DNA of 37,165 nucleotides from an uncultured Acidimicrobiales bacterium (GCA_937976305.1 CALJSB010000093.1:1-37165); one strand, 5' to 3'. Shown: positions 6,680-15,831, counted from the first letter of the stretch. Program-made: numbers and translations. The notes: a model not told the origin generated them from the sequence alone.

Positions 6680-7915
6680 GTGGTCGCACCACTCTCGGCC
6701 AGCGAGCGACGCGCCTACCTGGCCTTCTCTGTTTTCATTCCTCTGCTCGGCTCGGCCCTCGGGGTCAACGGCGCGGCGGTCTTTCAGATCATCGCCCATG
6801 AGAACCTTGGGCTGAGTTCTGAGCAGATCGGTCTCGCCGTGGGGCTCGGAGCGATCTCGATCCCGTTCCAGGTCTTGGCTGCCCGCATTCCCCTCGGAGC
6901 GGCCCATCGCAACCTGCGGACCTTCTCGGTGTCGATGGCCGTCATGTGCTTGGCGATGGCGCTGCTGATGATCGGCTCGAACCTCAGCCTCACGGCTGTC
7001 GTGGTAGCGGTCATCGTCATTGCGGTGTTGGCCGAACTCGCAGTGTCAGTCCTCTACGCAACGTCGCTGCAGCCCCTGCTTTCCACAACAGTCGATGCCA
7101 CGTCGCGCCAGTGGCTCAATGGTCAGGGTCGAGCAGCCGCCGGCGTTGTCGGGATCGGCCTTGTTGCGCTGGTCGGCTCAGTCGGAAGAGACGGACGGAT
7201 CGCGATCTTGATCGGGCTCGCCGTGCTCGGCATCGTGTTGTTGCCGCTCATCTCACAGCTCCGCAAGCCCGATCCGCCGACTGAGACAACCGAGAATCTC
7301 GAAACGCTGACTGCCGATCAACCGGCGGTGTGGAACGCCGACCTCGTCTGGGTCTTGGTCGCCATCGGTGCGAGCGTGGTTGCGGCGTGGCCGTTCTTCG
7401 TGACCTACGCCGCTGATGTGTACTGGCCATCGGCCAATCTCGGACTCGTCGGTGCCGCGTTGGTGGCGGGCGCGCTTGGCGCCTCAGCGGCATGGCGGCC
7501 AACCGAGGGGCGCCTGCTCATGCGGGCGAAGGTTGCTGCGGTTGCGATGCTGGCGAGTGCGGTGGCTCTCGTGTTTCTCGGCTCTGACTCTGACGGGTGG
7601 GGTCGAGGTGTCGCCATCCTCGGACTCCTGGTCGTCGCTTCCGGTGCTGGCTCGGTGGTGCGCATGTCGCTACTCGAGATGGCACACGCTCACGCCACCG
7701 AGTCGTCTTCGGTGTCGATCCTCACGATGCTCGACGTCGTCGCATCAACGGCGCTCCAGGGAGGGTTTCTTGTCGCCGGCTATCTCATTCAGGCCAGCGC
7801 AGGAGGTGGATCGGCATCGGAGTGGGCAGTCGACCCGTTTCAGTTGTCGCTCATCGTGGGCGCGGTGTTGTTGCTCGCGGCACTCAGCCAGGTGAAGCCA
7901 ACAGCGACTCGTTGA
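6680..7915 (+). CDS. MFS transporter
   Basis: A 411-residue protein with about twelve hydrophobic segments in two halves split by a polar loop ([19 protein letters not shown]), the standard major-facilitator layout. The cytoplasmic loop after helix 2 carries an [14 protein letters not shown] segment. The GTG at 6680 is chosen because AGGA lies upstream and the hydrophobic part starts soon after; the open frame back to 6242 only overlaps the amidohydrolase. Substrate unknown; the partner is probably the upstream amidohydrolase. Its last 32 bases overlap the 3' end of the convergent MFS gene. Confidence 0.85.
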   Translation: MVAPLSASERRAYLAFSVFIPLLGSALGVNGAAVFQIIAHENLGLSSEQIGLAVGLGAISIPFQVLAARIPLGAAHRNLRTFSVSMAVMCLAMALLMIGSNLSLTAVVVAVIVIAVLAELAVSVLYATSLQPLLSTTVDATSRQWLNGQGRAAAGVVGIGLVALVGSVGRDGRIAILIGLAVLGIVLLPLISQLRKPDPPTETTENLETLTADQPAVWNADLVWVLVAIGASVVAAWPFFVTYAADVYWPSANLGLVGAALVAGALGASAAWRPTEGRLLMRAKVAAVAMLASAVALVFLGSDSDGWGRGVAILGLLVVASGAGSVVRMSLLEMAHAHATESSSVSILTMLDVVASTALQGGFLVAGYLIQASAGGGSASEWAVDPFQLSLIVGAVLLLAALSQVKPTATR

Positions 7916-9239
7916 GTTCGACCCGTCGAGCCGCAGCCCCAACGACAAGACCGGCAATCGGTACCAAGAGGGAGATCCAGAGGGCGGGCCGGTAGCTGCC
8001 GGTGATGCTCTGTGTGAGCGCAAACAACGCCGGGCCCACCGCGCTGCCGATGACCATGGCGCTCATCTGTAGCCCCGCGATCGCACCGAGATGACGTCGC
8101 CCGAAGAACCGTGGCATGGCCGCTGAGGTAAGTGGAGTGAAGCAGCCGGCGGCCGCGCCCCAACTGATGATGGCCACAACCGCCAACGTCGGGTTGTCGA
8201 GCATGGCCACCGTCAAGAACATCACGATCTGGGCCGCAGACATGAAGAGCGCAATGAACAGGGGAGAGGTGCGGTCGACAAACCAGCCCCCGAGGAGGGT
8301 GACCGGCACCGACACGAAAGCGATAGGGACGAAGATGCGGACCATTCGGTCCTCGTCGATCCCGAGCTCTTTGCCGTAGTCGATGATGTGAAACGTCAGC
8401 GCGGTCGAGGTCGACGACATCGCGACCACCGGGATGGTGGCGGCCCAGAAGCGCAAGTCCCGAATGGCTTGCCCTCGGGTCTTGTCGTTGTGGGTGCCGA
8501 TGATGGCCGGTGTGCCCGGCGAGTCAGTGACGGGTGTGACGCCCCCATCGATGACCAACCCAGACGTCTCCGGGCTATTTCGGAAGAAGACCGCAATGAC
8601 CCCGCCCATGACGACAACGATGACGACGGCCAAGATGCGCCAAGCGGAGCGGAACCCGTCGATCTCGATCAGGGCGAACAGCAGCGCCGGCGTGAGCGAG
8701 AACGCGAAGCTCATGATCGAGTTGGAAATCGACGACACCATGCCTCGGCGCCGTTCGAACCACTGCGAGATCATCGTGCGCGACGTCAGCGTGAGCAGTC
8801 CCTGACCGGTGAACCGGATGCAGCCAAAGCCGATGCTCATCACGGCCATGCCGACAATCGTGCCCATCGGGCCGACGAAGCTCAGTCCGACCAGGGTGAG
8901 CCCAAGGCCGACCACTGCCGCGCCGGCCACCTCGCGTGAACCGAACCGGTCGATAGCCCGGCCGGCCTTGGGCAGCAGAAAACCGCTGCTTCCCGTCCCG
9001 ATCAAATACGCAATCGAGAGTTGCAGCCGTGACAAGCCCGTGGCTTCGGTCAGGTGATCGGTGAAGACGCTGACGCCAGCGGTCTGGCCAGGGATCGACG
9101 CAAGCACGCCGAGGCTGCCAACGGCGACGACGACCCAGCCGTAGTAGAAGGGCACCTTCGCAGGCTCGAACGGCCACCGATCGCGAGATCCCGCTCTCTC
9201 TGCTGCGGACGGTGGTTGGGGTACAACGGTCCGCGTCAC
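7884..9239 (-). CDS. MFS transporter, OFA/monocarboxylate-like
   Basis: A 451-residue major facilitator protein. Helix 1 is preceded by [15 protein letters not shown], typical of the oxalate/formate and monocarboxylate groups. The loop motif [12 protein letters not shown] corresponds to the GxxxDRxGxR/K signature after helix 2, and a second one ([10 protein letters not shown]) begins the second half. The start is the GTG at 9239. No Shine-Dalgarno precedes it, but TAGCGT (9252-9247 on the minus strand) lies exactly 7 nt upstream, consistent with a leaderless transcript. Likely role: uptake of small carboxylates or aromatic acids used by the neighbouring hydrolases and oxidoreductases (inference). 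Confidence 0.88.
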   Translation of the reverse strand: MTRTVVPQPPSAAERAGSRDRWPFEPAKVPFYYGWVVVAVGSLGVLASIPGQTAGVSVFTDHLTEATGLSRLQLSIAYLIGTGSSGFLLPKAGRAIDRFGSREVAGAAVVGLGLTLVGLSFVGPMGTIVGMAVMSIGFGCIRFTGQGLLTLTSRTMISQWFERRRGMVSSISNSIMSFAFSLTPALLFALIEIDGFRSAWRILAVVIVVVMGGVIAVFFRNSPETSGLVIDGGVTPVTDSPGTPAIIGTHNDKTRGQAIRDLRFWAATIPVVAMSSTSTALTFHIIDYGKELGIDEDRMVRIFVPIAFVSVPVTLLGGWFVDRTSPLFIALFMSAAQIVMFLTVAMLDNPTLAVVAIISWGAAAGCFTPLTSAAMPRFFGRRHLGAIAGLQMSAMVIGSAVGPALFALTQSITGSYRPALWISLLVPIAGLVVGAAARRVELNESLLASPG

Positions 9240-9246
9240 CGGGGCG

Positions 9247-9252
9247 ACGCTA
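9247..9252 (-). promoter_or_regulatory. Leaderless-type -10 box (TAGCGT) of the MFS gene
   Basis: TAGCGT on the minus strand with a 7-nt spacer to the GTG at 9239 and no ribosome-binding site between. The same spacing is seen before other GTG-started genes here (16800, 34214). Confidence 0.5.
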
Positions 9253-9284
9253 TCGGTTGCAACCCCTCAGTCGGTTGCAGCGCT

Positions 9285-9348
9285 CACGTCTCGCGCCAGT
9301 CAAGGCGCTTACGTTTCGCGCCAGTAATTAGGTTTCGCGCCAGTAATA
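9285..9348. repeat. Threefold repeat of the GNAT gene 3' end
   Basis: The last codons of the GNAT gene (YYWRET-stop) occur at 9331-9348. Two further copies follow directly downstream of its stop: 9311-9330 and the more diverged 9285-9303, all sharing TCGCGCCAGT on the plus strand. Each copy ends in its own stop codon. A separate direct repeat TCGGTTGCA occurs nearby at about 9253 and 9271. Confidence 0.8.
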
Positions 9349-9801
9349 GAGCGCGCGTTCGCCGGTGTCTGGCTCTGCCGCTGAGTATCCGTGCCGTTCA
9401 TAGAATCGGCGAGCGTCAACGTCGCCTTCGTCGACATTGATCTCGATCAGTTCGACGCCTCGTTCGGTTGCCATCTCAGCGAGCCGAGCGATCAGCGCAG
9501 CGCCGATGCCCTGGCTTCTCAGCTCGGGAACGACGTACAACTCGTCGAGCAAAGCGACAAGGCCGGAATACCAGACGTTCGTACGCAACGTCACCAGCGC
9601 GATGCCGGCGAGGGGCTGAGTGTCGTGGTCGGCAAGAATGACGACGGTGTGGTCGGTGGCGAGCAGCGTGGCAAGCCGGGCAGCCAAGAACTCGACGCCG
9701 GGTGAATCGACATCGAATTCAGTGTTGAAGTCGTGAAGGAGCCGGGCCACGTCGGCAGCATCATCCGGGCCTGCGATTCTCGTGGTCGTGTCACGCTGCA
9801 T
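9328..9801 (-). CDS. GNAT family N-acetyltransferase
   Basis: A 157-residue acetyltransferase. The acetyl-CoA pyrophosphate loop is ELRSQGIGAALI (the R/Q-x-x-G-x-G/A motif A), preceded by the strand LLDELYVVPE. The C-terminal FYERHGYSAAE is the usual motif B end. Such enzymes move an acetyl group from acetyl-CoA to an amine; the acceptor is not predictable. The start is the ATG at 9801, with GGAG 6 nt upstream. Its 3' end is repeated in tandem downstream, a remnant of slippage or unequal recombination. Confidence 0.9.
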   Translation of the reverse strand: MQRDTTTRIAGPDDAADVARLLHDFNTEFDVDSPGVEFLAARLATLLATDHTVVILADHDTQPLAGIALVTLRTNVWYSGLVALLDELYVVPELRSQGIGAALIARLAEMATERGVELIEINVDEGDVDARRFYERHGYSAAEPDTGERALYYWRET

Positions 9802-9923
9802 GCCGGGCTCCTGTGCTGCTGCTCTGCTGAAGATCAGACAAGTTTTGCGGGACGGATGCCAAAACGGGACGATAGCGGTGCTGTCGAGCACCAGCCGGCG
9901 TCGACCAACCCTCAGGAGTCACT

Positions 9924-10937
9924 GTGAACACCTTCAACGCCCTCGTGGTCCGTGAAGCAGAAGAAGGCAATCCAAAGACAGCCGCCGCCTCGATCGAGCA
10001 GCTGACCGACGCTGACCTGCCCGTCTATGAAGGCGACGAGTCGGTTGTCGTCGACATCGACTATTCGTCGCTCAATTACAAGGACGGCATGGCGTTGACC
10101 GGCAAGGGGCGGATCATTCGCTCGTTCCCGATGGTGCCCGGTATCGACTTCGCCGGCACGGTCGTGTCGAGCGAGTCGGATCGTTTCGCGACCGGCGACG
10201 GTGTGATTCTCACTGGCTGGGCAGTCGGGGAACGGTACTGGGGTGGCTACAGCGAGCGGCAACGGGTCAAGGCCGATTGGCTGGTGAAGCGGCCAGACAC
10301 CATGACGAGCGAGCAGGCCATGGGGATCGGTACCGCCGGGCTCACCTCGATGCTGTGCGTGCTTGGACTCGAAGCGGGTGGCGTGCAGCCCGACGATGGC
10401 CCGGTAGTTGTCACGGGTGCAGCCGGAGGAGTCGGCAGCGTGGCGATCGCCCTGCTGGCGAAGCTGGGTTACGACGTGACTGCGGTGACCGGTCGGCCTG
10501 AGGAGCATGACTATCTCCAGTCGCTCGGTGCGACGGCGTTTCTGTCGCGAGAAGAGATGTCGGAAGACCCGAAGCCCCTCGAAGGCGAGACCTGGGCCGG
10601 CGCGGTCGACGCCGTCGGCTCGACCATGCTCGCCAAGATTTTGGCCCAGACCAAGCACAGCGGCGTCGTGACCGCCTGCGGTTTGGCCGGCGGTGTTGAC
10701 CTTCCGAGCACGGTGATGCCGTTCATCCTGCGAGGGGTCAGGCTGCAGGGCATCGATTCGGTGATGGCGCCGACTGCTGACCGCGACGCCGCCTGGGCTC
10801 GCTTGGCCACCGATCTGCCGAGTGATCTGTTGGCGACAATGTCGGAGATCGTGCCGATGTCGTCACTGCCGGAACAGGGTGAGGCGATCATGGCCGGCAA
10901 GACTCGCGGTCGAGTCGTCGTCGACCCCAGCGCCTAG
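9924..10937 (+). CDS. acuI: Acrylyl-CoA reductase / YhdH-AcuI type quinone oxidoreductase
   Basis: A 337-residue medium-chain dehydrogenase/reductase without zinc ligands. Diagnostic segments are SSLNYKDGMALTGKG, VPGIDFAGTV, GTAGLTSMLCVLGLE and the NADPH-binding VVVTGAAGGVGSVA, with TGRPEEHDYLQSLGA following the Rossmann strand. These match the AcuI/YhdH subgroup, which reduces toxic acrylyl-CoA to propionyl-CoA in dimethylsulfoniopropionate and 3-hydroxypropionate metabolism. The GTG start at 9924 follows AGGAG by 5 nt. It is divergent from the GNAT gene and 51 nt upstream of an LLM oxidoreductase. Subfamily assignment is good; the physiological substrate here is not proven. Confidence 0.85.
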   Translation: MNTFNALVVREAEEGNPKTAAASIEQLTDADLPVYEGDESVVVDIDYSSLNYKDGMALTGKGRIIRSFPMVPGIDFAGTVVSSESDRFATGDGVILTGWAVGERYWGGYSERQRVKADWLVKRPDTMTSEQAMGIGTAGLTSMLCVLGLEAGGVQPDDGPVVVTGAAGGVGSVAIALLAKLGYDVTAVTGRPEEHDYLQSLGATAFLSREEMSEDPKPLEGETWAGAVDAVGSTMLAKILAQTKHSGVVTACGLAGGVDLPSTVMPFILRGVRLQGIDSVMAPTADRDAAWARLATDLPSDLLATMSEIVPMSSLPEQGEAIMAGKTRGRVVVDPSA

Positions 10938-10976
10938 CTCGATCGCTCTGAGTTTCGGCCCCTGCTGGGTGGGGCC

Positions 10977-10982
10977 TAATGT
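10977..10982 (+). promoter_or_regulatory. Leaderless-type -10 box (TAATGT)
   Basis: TAATGT ends exactly 6 nt before the ATG at 10989, with no Shine-Dalgarno in the gap, implying a transcript starting at or next to the A of the start codon. Confidence 0.55.
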
Positions 10983-10988
10983 CGGCCC

Positions 10989-11834
10989 ATGAATGCACCT
11001 GCGATCGGTTTGTTCGGCATCAACATGGGCGCGGCTGGCGAACCAGCCAACATGGCCCGCATTGCTCGAGAAGCTGAAGCAGCGGGGTACGAATCGGTAT
11101 GGACGGGCGAACACATCGTGCTGCCCGATCCGCAAGCCCCGCCGTCGCCAGCAGCCCCCGAAACCACGTTCGTCGACACAGCTGTGGCGTTGAGCTATCT
11201 GGCCGGTGTCACCGACACGATCAAGCTCGGCACCGGCATCATCATCCTGCCGCAGCGTCAGCCGGCCGTGTTGGCGAAGAGCCTCGCCTCACTCGACGTT
11301 GTGTCCGGCGGGCGCCTGATCTTTGGCCTCGGTGTTGGCTACCTCGAGCCTGAGATGACGGCGTGCTCGACCCCGATGGATCGTCGAGGCGAACGATCAG
11401 ATGAATACCTTGCAGCGATGCGAAAGCTGTGGACCGAAGACGCCACGAGCTTCGATGGTGATTTCGTCACGTTCGACAAGGTGACCGCCAACCCCAAGCC
11501 GGCGCAGGCCGACATTCACACAGTTGTTGGCGGCCACAGCAAGCGAGCGGCGAGGCGGGCCGTGAGCCTGGCGCACGGTTGGTATGGCTTCATGCGCGAT
11601 CCCGAAACGACGGCAGCCGATCTGGCGCAGTTGGCCGAGGCCGCCGATCAGGTCGACCGTCCCGCTGCGCTCGGCAAGCTCGAGATCAGCATCACGCCAC
11701 GCAAACGGCTCGCTCCGGGCGATCTCGAGGCGTATGCCGAGCTGGGAGTGGACCGGCTCATCATTCAGCCCGGCCACCACCGGCACATCGACGACATCCT
11801 GGCCTACGTCGAAGAGTTCGCCCCCAACGCATGA
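10989..11834 (+). CDS. LLM class (F420-dependent type) oxidoreductase
   Basis: A 281-residue luciferase-like TIM-barrel protein. Typical segments are IGLFGINMG at strand 1, AREAEAAGYESVWTGEH, IKLGTGIIILPQRQPAVLAK, SGGRLIFGLGVGYLEPE and DGDFVTFDKV. The short length and the GVGY segment fit the F420-dependent group common in Actinobacteria, which use reduced deazaflavin for hydride transfer. Substrate unknown. Its own leaderless promoter suggests independent transcription rather than an operon with acuI. It converges on an amidohydrolase gene, with a shared hairpin between. Confidence 0.88.
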   Translation: MNAPAIGLFGINMGAAGEPANMARIAREAEAAGYESVWTGEHIVLPDPQAPPSPAAPETTFVDTAVALSYLAGVTDTIKLGTGIIILPQRQPAVLAKSLASLDVVSGGRLIFGLGVGYLEPEMTACSTPMDRRGERSDEYLAAMRKLWTEDATSFDGDFVTFDKVTANPKPAQADIHTVVGGHSKRAARRAVSLAHGWYGFMRDPETTAADLAQLAEAADQVDRPAALGKLEISITPRKRLAPGDLEAYAELGVDRLIIQPGHHRHIDDILAYVEEFAPNA

Positions 11835-11853
11835 CGTGTTGCAGGCCGGTAGT

Positions 11854-11906
11854 AGGGGTCAGGAACGGCTTGGACTGAGCGCGTGACGGCTCCGTTCCTG
11901 ACCTCT
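11854..11906. terminator. Bidirectional hairpin between convergent genes
   Basis: Arms GGTCAGGAACGG (11857-11868) and CCGTTCCTGACC (11892-11903) form a perfect 12-bp stem, extendable by three pairs including a G-U, around a 23-nt loop. It lies between the LLM stop (11834) and the convergent amidohydrolase stop (11922). No T-tract; termination is inferred from position. Confidence 0.6.
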
Positions 11907-11921
11907 ACGTGCTTCGCGGAG

Positions 11922-12935
11922 CTAAGGGGAGAGGTGGTAGGTGCGGGTGGCGGTATTGACGAAGAGGTCGTCTTGTTCGGCGTCGGTGTAGCGGGCGCCC
12001 ATCTTCTGCAGCGCGTTCCACAGCGTTGGATACGTCATGGTTTGGCGATCGACGGGAAAGTTCGACTCGAACATGCAGCGGTCGGGCCCGAAGGTCTCGA
12101 TGCAAAAGTGCACGCGATCTTCCCAGTAGCTCACGATCTCGTCTGAGGACGGGGGAGCGGGCAGCGAGCCAAAGCCGGTGTTGTAGTAGTTGTCCATCCC
12201 GATGCCGCCAACCTTCAGCGTCACGTTCGGACAGGTCGCAACCTCGACCATGTTTGCCCGCCACTGAGCCATCGCACCCTCACGATCGTCGGCATACGGA
12301 CCGTGACCGAGCGGTCCGCCCATGTGGTCGAGGATGATTGATGTTTGCGGTGCCGCCCGAGCCAGTTCGACCAGCTGGGGCAGCTGTGGGTGGTACATCC
12401 ATGAGTCGAAGCTGAACCCCATGTCGCCGAGCTTGGCCACACCGGCATGGAACGACGGCGACTGCATGATGTCGTCGGTGGCTCGCACGTGGTTGCCGGG
12501 CACATCGGGGTGCGGATCGTTCGCGACGGCATGGCGAATCCCCCGGAACTTGCCACCGCCGGCTTCTTCGTGCGCATTGAGCACCTCTTCGACGGCGTCG
12601 CCAAGCGCCATGTCGGCAAACGACACGATGGCCCCGATCTTCGGCCCGCCGTCTCCGGCAATGGCATCCAACTCCGCCGCTTGCGCTGCGACGTAGCGGG
12701 TTTCGCCGACCGGCTGCATCGACTCGGGTCCGTCCTTGACGTACTTCGATCGACACTCGACAAAGACCGTCGTGATCACGTTGTGACTTCCCGTCGTGTC
12801 GGCAAGAAGCTCGGCAGATTGGTAGGTGCCACCCCGGTTGTCCCAGAGATGATGATGCGGGTCAACGATGGGTCGTTGCGGGTCGAGTGCGGTTTCGGTG
12901 AGCTGGTCGAGCCAATCGAATCGGTACATCTCCAT
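11922..12935 (-). CDS. Amidohydrolase (PF04909-type), paralogue 1 of 2
   Basis: A 337-residue TIM-barrel hydrolase with the signature RPIVDPHHHLW near the N-terminus (metal-binding HxH), TTVFVECRSKY, GIRHAVAND, SIILDHMGGPLG and RCMFESNFPVDR with the late catalytic Asp region. It belongs to the fuconolactonase / pyrone-dicarboxylate lactonase-like branch. It is clearly homologous to the gene at 16843-17856, which has exactly the same length and the same motifs in the same places. The ATG at 12935 is chosen by that alignment; longer frames reaching 13052 would run through the divergent promoter region. No good Shine-Dalgarno is seen, so the start is less certain than the function. Confidence 0.85.
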   Translation of the reverse strand: MEMYRFDWLDQLTETALDPQRPIVDPHHHLWDNRGGTYQSAELLADTTGSHNVITTVFVECRSKYVKDGPESMQPVGETRYVAAQAAELDAIAGDGGPKIGAIVSFADMALGDAVEEVLNAHEEAGGGKFRGIRHAVANDPHPDVPGNHVRATDDIMQSPSFHAGVAKLGDMGFSFDSWMYHPQLPQLVELARAAPQTSIILDHMGGPLGHGPYADDREGAMAQWRANMVEVATCPNVTLKVGGIGMDNYYNTGFGSLPAPPSSDEIVSYWEDRVHFCIETFGPDRCMFESNFPVDRQTMTYPTLWNALQKMGARYTDAEQDDLFVNTATRTYHLSP

Positions 12936-13050
12936 GCCCGACTCTGCTTCCCGATCGCAACAGGCGCAACTTTGAAGCACCTTTGCCCCACGGTTCATGT
13001 CTCGAATCTGGATGGTTTGAACTACGATTCTTGAGCAGGAGGGGTCCGCC

Positions 13051-15633
13051 ATGACGTATCACGTCGGCATCGATTTAGGCACGACGTTTACCGCCGCGGC
13101 CGTGTCGCGGGATGACGCCCCCGAGATTGTCGCCCTTGGCGATCGCTCGACCGTGATCCCGTCCGTGTTGTTTCACAAGGAAGACGGCACGTTTCTCGTT
13201 GGCGACGCAGCCGAACGGCAGGGTCTGTCGAATCCGGCCAGACTCGCCCGTCAGTTCAAACGCCGGGTTGGCGACTCGACGCCGCTATTGCTCGGCGGCA
13301 CGCCGTTCTCTCCCCAGGCGCTCACCGCCGAGCTGCTGAAGTGGACGATCGGTCGAGTGTCGGAGCGTCAGGGCGGCCCGCCGTGCAGAGTTGCGCTCAC
13401 CCACCCGGCCAACTGGCGGTCGTTCAAGATCGACCTGTTGGGTCAGGCCATCGAGCTCGCCGGGCTCGACGGCGCAACCCTGATCTCTGAGCCCGAGGCC
13501 GCGGCCTTGCACTGGTCGAGCCAAGAACGGGTCGAGGTTGGTACCCGAGTCGTCGTGTACGACCTCGGCGGCGGCACCTTCGACGTCGCGATCCTCGAGA
13601 AGCTCGAAACTGGCTTCCGCTTCATGGGTCCGGCCTACGGCATTGAGCATCTCGGCGGACTCGACTTCGATGCCGCGCTGCTCCACCAGGTGCGAACGCT
13701 CCACGAAGATGCGTTTGACGAGCTCGACACGTCCGATCCGGTTGTGCAGGCTGCGGCCTCCCGCCTTCGGGCCGATTGCAGCGCAGCCAAAGAAACGCTG
13801 TCGTCAGACACCTCAACCATGATTCCGCTGCTCTTCCCCGGGCTGTCGAGCGAAGTGCGGGTGAACCGGAGCGAGTTCGAGGCCACGATCAGGCCGTCGA
13901 TCAACTCGACACTCGATGCCGTCGACCGAGCTCTCGAACGAGCCGGCATGACCGCCACCGACATCGATTCGGTGCTGCTGGTCGGCGGCTCGTCGAGGAT
14001 TCCGCTCGTGTCGCAGATGGTGGGTGCCCGTTTGGCCCGGCCGGTCTCTGTTGACACGCACCCGAAGCACGCAATCGCTCTTGGTGCGGCCTTTGTGCTC
14101 GATCTGCTGCCCGCCGAGGCGCTTCCGGAGCAGACCCCGCCGTCACTTCTGCAGAACGGTGCCTCTACCCAACACGGTGATGCTCAACCCGCTGCTCCCC
14201 ATCAAGATGCGACGGTCATTGAGACGCCGCCTCGGATCGAGCTCGAGCCCGAGCCGATGGCGCCGACCAATGGTGCGTCGGGTATTGGCCCCGCGCCGAC
14301 CCGCCTCGTTGGTGAATCTTCTGGGGCTCCGGCCGAGCTGTTCGATGCGGTCAACCCGGTGTCGGGAGCCGTCGTTGCCCTTGAGCACAGCATCGAGTCG
14401 ATGTCGTCAACCGAGATCGACGTCGCCAGCCGCGAGGTGGCGACCGCAACGCCGCATCGCAACGACAGGGCGGTGACGCCGGTCGGGGCACCCGAGGTCA
14501 CAAGGAAGCTGCGGAAGGGTCCGCTCGTTGGCTTGCTCGGCCTTGTCGTTGTGGCCGCCGTCGGCATTTGGTGGGTGCTGTCGCCACGCGACGCCCTGGC
14601 CGAAGCACCTCAGCCGGTGTGGCAATTCGAGACGCGCAGTGCCTTGGCGTCGAAGCCAGTCGTTGGCTCCGACACGTTGGTTCTCGGTGCGACGACGACA
14701 AACAAGATCCACGCCATCGATACCTCAGACGGAACCGAGCGTTGGGAGTTCGAGACCGGCGGGTCAGTCCAGGCTGCAGGAGCGATCGAAGACGGCGTCG
14801 TGTACATCGGCAGCTTTGACGGATCGATGTATGCCATTGATGTCGTGTCTGGCCGCTTGATCTGGGAAGCCCCGGTTGGAGCGGAAGTCACGGGCGGGTC
14901 GCTGGTCGATGGCGATCGGGTGTTCGTTGGTGCCGATGACGGAGCATTCGTGGCTTTCGATCGAACCACCGGTGAGGAGCTCTGGCGCCAAGACACCGGA
15001 AACGAATGGGGAACGAAACTCAACTCGAACCCGCAGATGGCGGAACTGGAAGGTGTGCCGGTGGTCATTGTGGGCAGCACCAACGGGACGCTGTTCGCAT
15101 TCGATCCAGCCACGGGCGACGAGCAGTTGAGCGTTTCGCTCGAAGGCGGCATCTGGTTCTCGACGCCGCTAGTGCTCGACCGTGAAGATGACACCGGGCA
15201 AGAGGTGTGGATTGGTACGAGCACCGAGGGCGGTGGATTCCTCAACCGGATCGTGCTCGATACAGCTGTAGTCACGACCTTTTCGACCGGCGGGGGTGTC
15301 GGCACAAAGCCGGTGCTCACAAACGACGGCCTGATCGTTGTCGGCAACGATGTTGGTGAGCTGTTTGCTGTCGATCGGGTGTCGATGGGTGAGGTGTGGC
15401 GCGAGGGCTACGCCGAGGACACACAGATCAAGGGCAGCCCGGTGGTCTTTGGTGACCAGGTGATCTTCGGGACACACGACCGCGAGCTCATCGCGGTCGG
15501 TGACAGTGACGGTAGAGATCAGTGGCGTTTCCAAGGTGAGCAGGTTTTTGGCCTGTCCGGCCCCACGGTCGACGGCGACCGGCTCTACGTCGGCAACGAC
15601 TCCGGCACCGTCTACGCCTTCACCCTCGAGTAA
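13051..15633 (+). CDS. Hsp70-type ATPase - membrane helix - PQQ beta-propeller fusion
   Basis: An 860-residue protein starting after AGGAGG. Residues 1-about 355 are an Hsp70 actin-fold ATPase: IDLGTTFTAAAV (phosphate 1), LISEPEAAALHW, DLGGGTFDVAIL at 171 (phosphate 2) and LLVGGSSRIP at about 309 (adenosine). The substrate-binding domain is absent. A Pro/Glu-rich linker (about 356-488) leads to one membrane helix (PLVGLLGLVVVAAVGIWWVL, 491-510). The remainder is a PQQ-like beta-propeller with about seven repeats such as GSFDGSMYAIDVVSG, GADDGAFVAFDRTTGEELW and GNDSGTVYAFTLE. The predicted layout is cytoplasmic ATPase, single pass, external propeller. It could couple an external ligand to ATPase state, like a receptor. 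No DnaJ or GrpE partner is nearby. Function is inference; domain calls are firm. Confidence 0.9.
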   Translation: MTYHVGIDLGTTFTAAAVSRDDAPEIVALGDRSTVIPSVLFHKEDGTFLVGDAAERQGLSNPARLARQFKRRVGDSTPLLLGGTPFSPQALTAELLKWTIGRVSERQGGPPCRVALTHPANWRSFKIDLLGQAIELAGLDGATLISEPEAAALHWSSQERVEVGTRVVVYDLGGGTFDVAILEKLETGFRFMGPAYGIEHLGGLDFDAALLHQVRTLHEDAFDELDTSDPVVQAAASRLRADCSAAKETLSSDTSTMIPLLFPGLSSEVRVNRSEFEATIRPSINSTLDAVDRALERAGMTATDIDSVLLVGGSSRIPLVSQMVGARLARPVSVDTHPKHAIALGAAFVLDLLPAEALPEQTPPSLLQNGASTQHGDAQPAAPHQDATVIETPPRIELEPEPMAPTNGASGIGPAPTRLVGESSGAPAELFDAVNPVSGAVVALEHSIESMSSTEIDVASREVATATPHRNDRAVTPVGAPEVTRKLRKGPLVGLLGLVVVAAVGIWWVLSPRDALAEAPQPVWQFETRSALASKPVVGSDTLVLGATTTNKIHAIDTSDGTERWEFETGGSVQAAGAIEDGVVYIGSFDGSMYAIDVVSGRLIWEAPVGAEVTGGSLVDGDRVFVGADDGAFVAFDRTTGEELWRQDTGNEWGTKLNSNPQMAELEGVPVVIVGSTNGTLFAFDPATGDEQLSVSLEGGIWFSTPLVLDREDDTGQEVWIGTSTEGGGFLNRIVLDTAVVTTFSTGGGVGTKPVLTNDGLIVVGNDVGELFAVDRVSMGEVWREGYAEDTQIKGSPVVFGDQVIFGTHDRELIAVGDSDGRDQWRFQGEQVFGLSGPTVDGDRLYVGNDSGTVYAFTLE

Positions 15634-15653
15634 CCCGCCCTCCCGCAACCCTT

Positions 15654-15712
15654 CACCAAACCCGAACTCCGTCACCAACCCCCGAGCTTCCCCACCAATC
15701 CCCGAACTGGAG
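15654..15712. repeat. Three imperfect 19-20 bp direct repeats
   Basis: Units starting at 15654, 15673 and 15693 share CACCAA-(4-5 C-rich bases)-GA-x-CT. They follow the Hsp70-PQQ stop codon, and the last unit runs into hairpin copy B. The element looks like a decaying expansion of the left flank of the 53-nt repeat. Confidence 0.6.
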
Positions 15713-15753
15713 TCTCCTACCGGCGTTTCTGCCGGTACAGGCCTCCAGAACGG
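15701..15753. repeat. 53-nt hairpin repeat, copy B
   Basis: Left arm CTGGAG 15707-15712, right arm CTCCAG 15743-15748, inner arms ACCGGC/GCCGGT; flanks CCCGAAC and AACGG as in copy A. It lies between convergent genes and may also terminate transcription. Confidence 0.85.
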
Positions 15754-15762
15754 AAGAGGCGT

Positions 15763-15815
15763 CTTGTTCTGGAGGCGCCTACGAGCGTTTTTGCCGGTAC
15801 AGGCCTCCAGAACGG
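15763..15815. repeat. 53-nt hairpin repeat, copy C
   Basis: Perfect 11-bp terminal arms GTTCTGGAGGC (15766-15776) and GCCTCCAGAAC (15803-15813) around a centre containing CGTTTTTGCC. The 42-nt core length equals copy B, which is 9 nt away, so B and C form a tandem pair between convergent genes. Confidence 0.85.
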
Positions 15816-15831
15816 AATAGAGGCGCGATGG

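Noticed and set aside
14610..15347. 245-residue minus-strand frame rich in Ser/Pro/Thr
   Set aside because: Antisense shadow of the PQQ propeller repeats.
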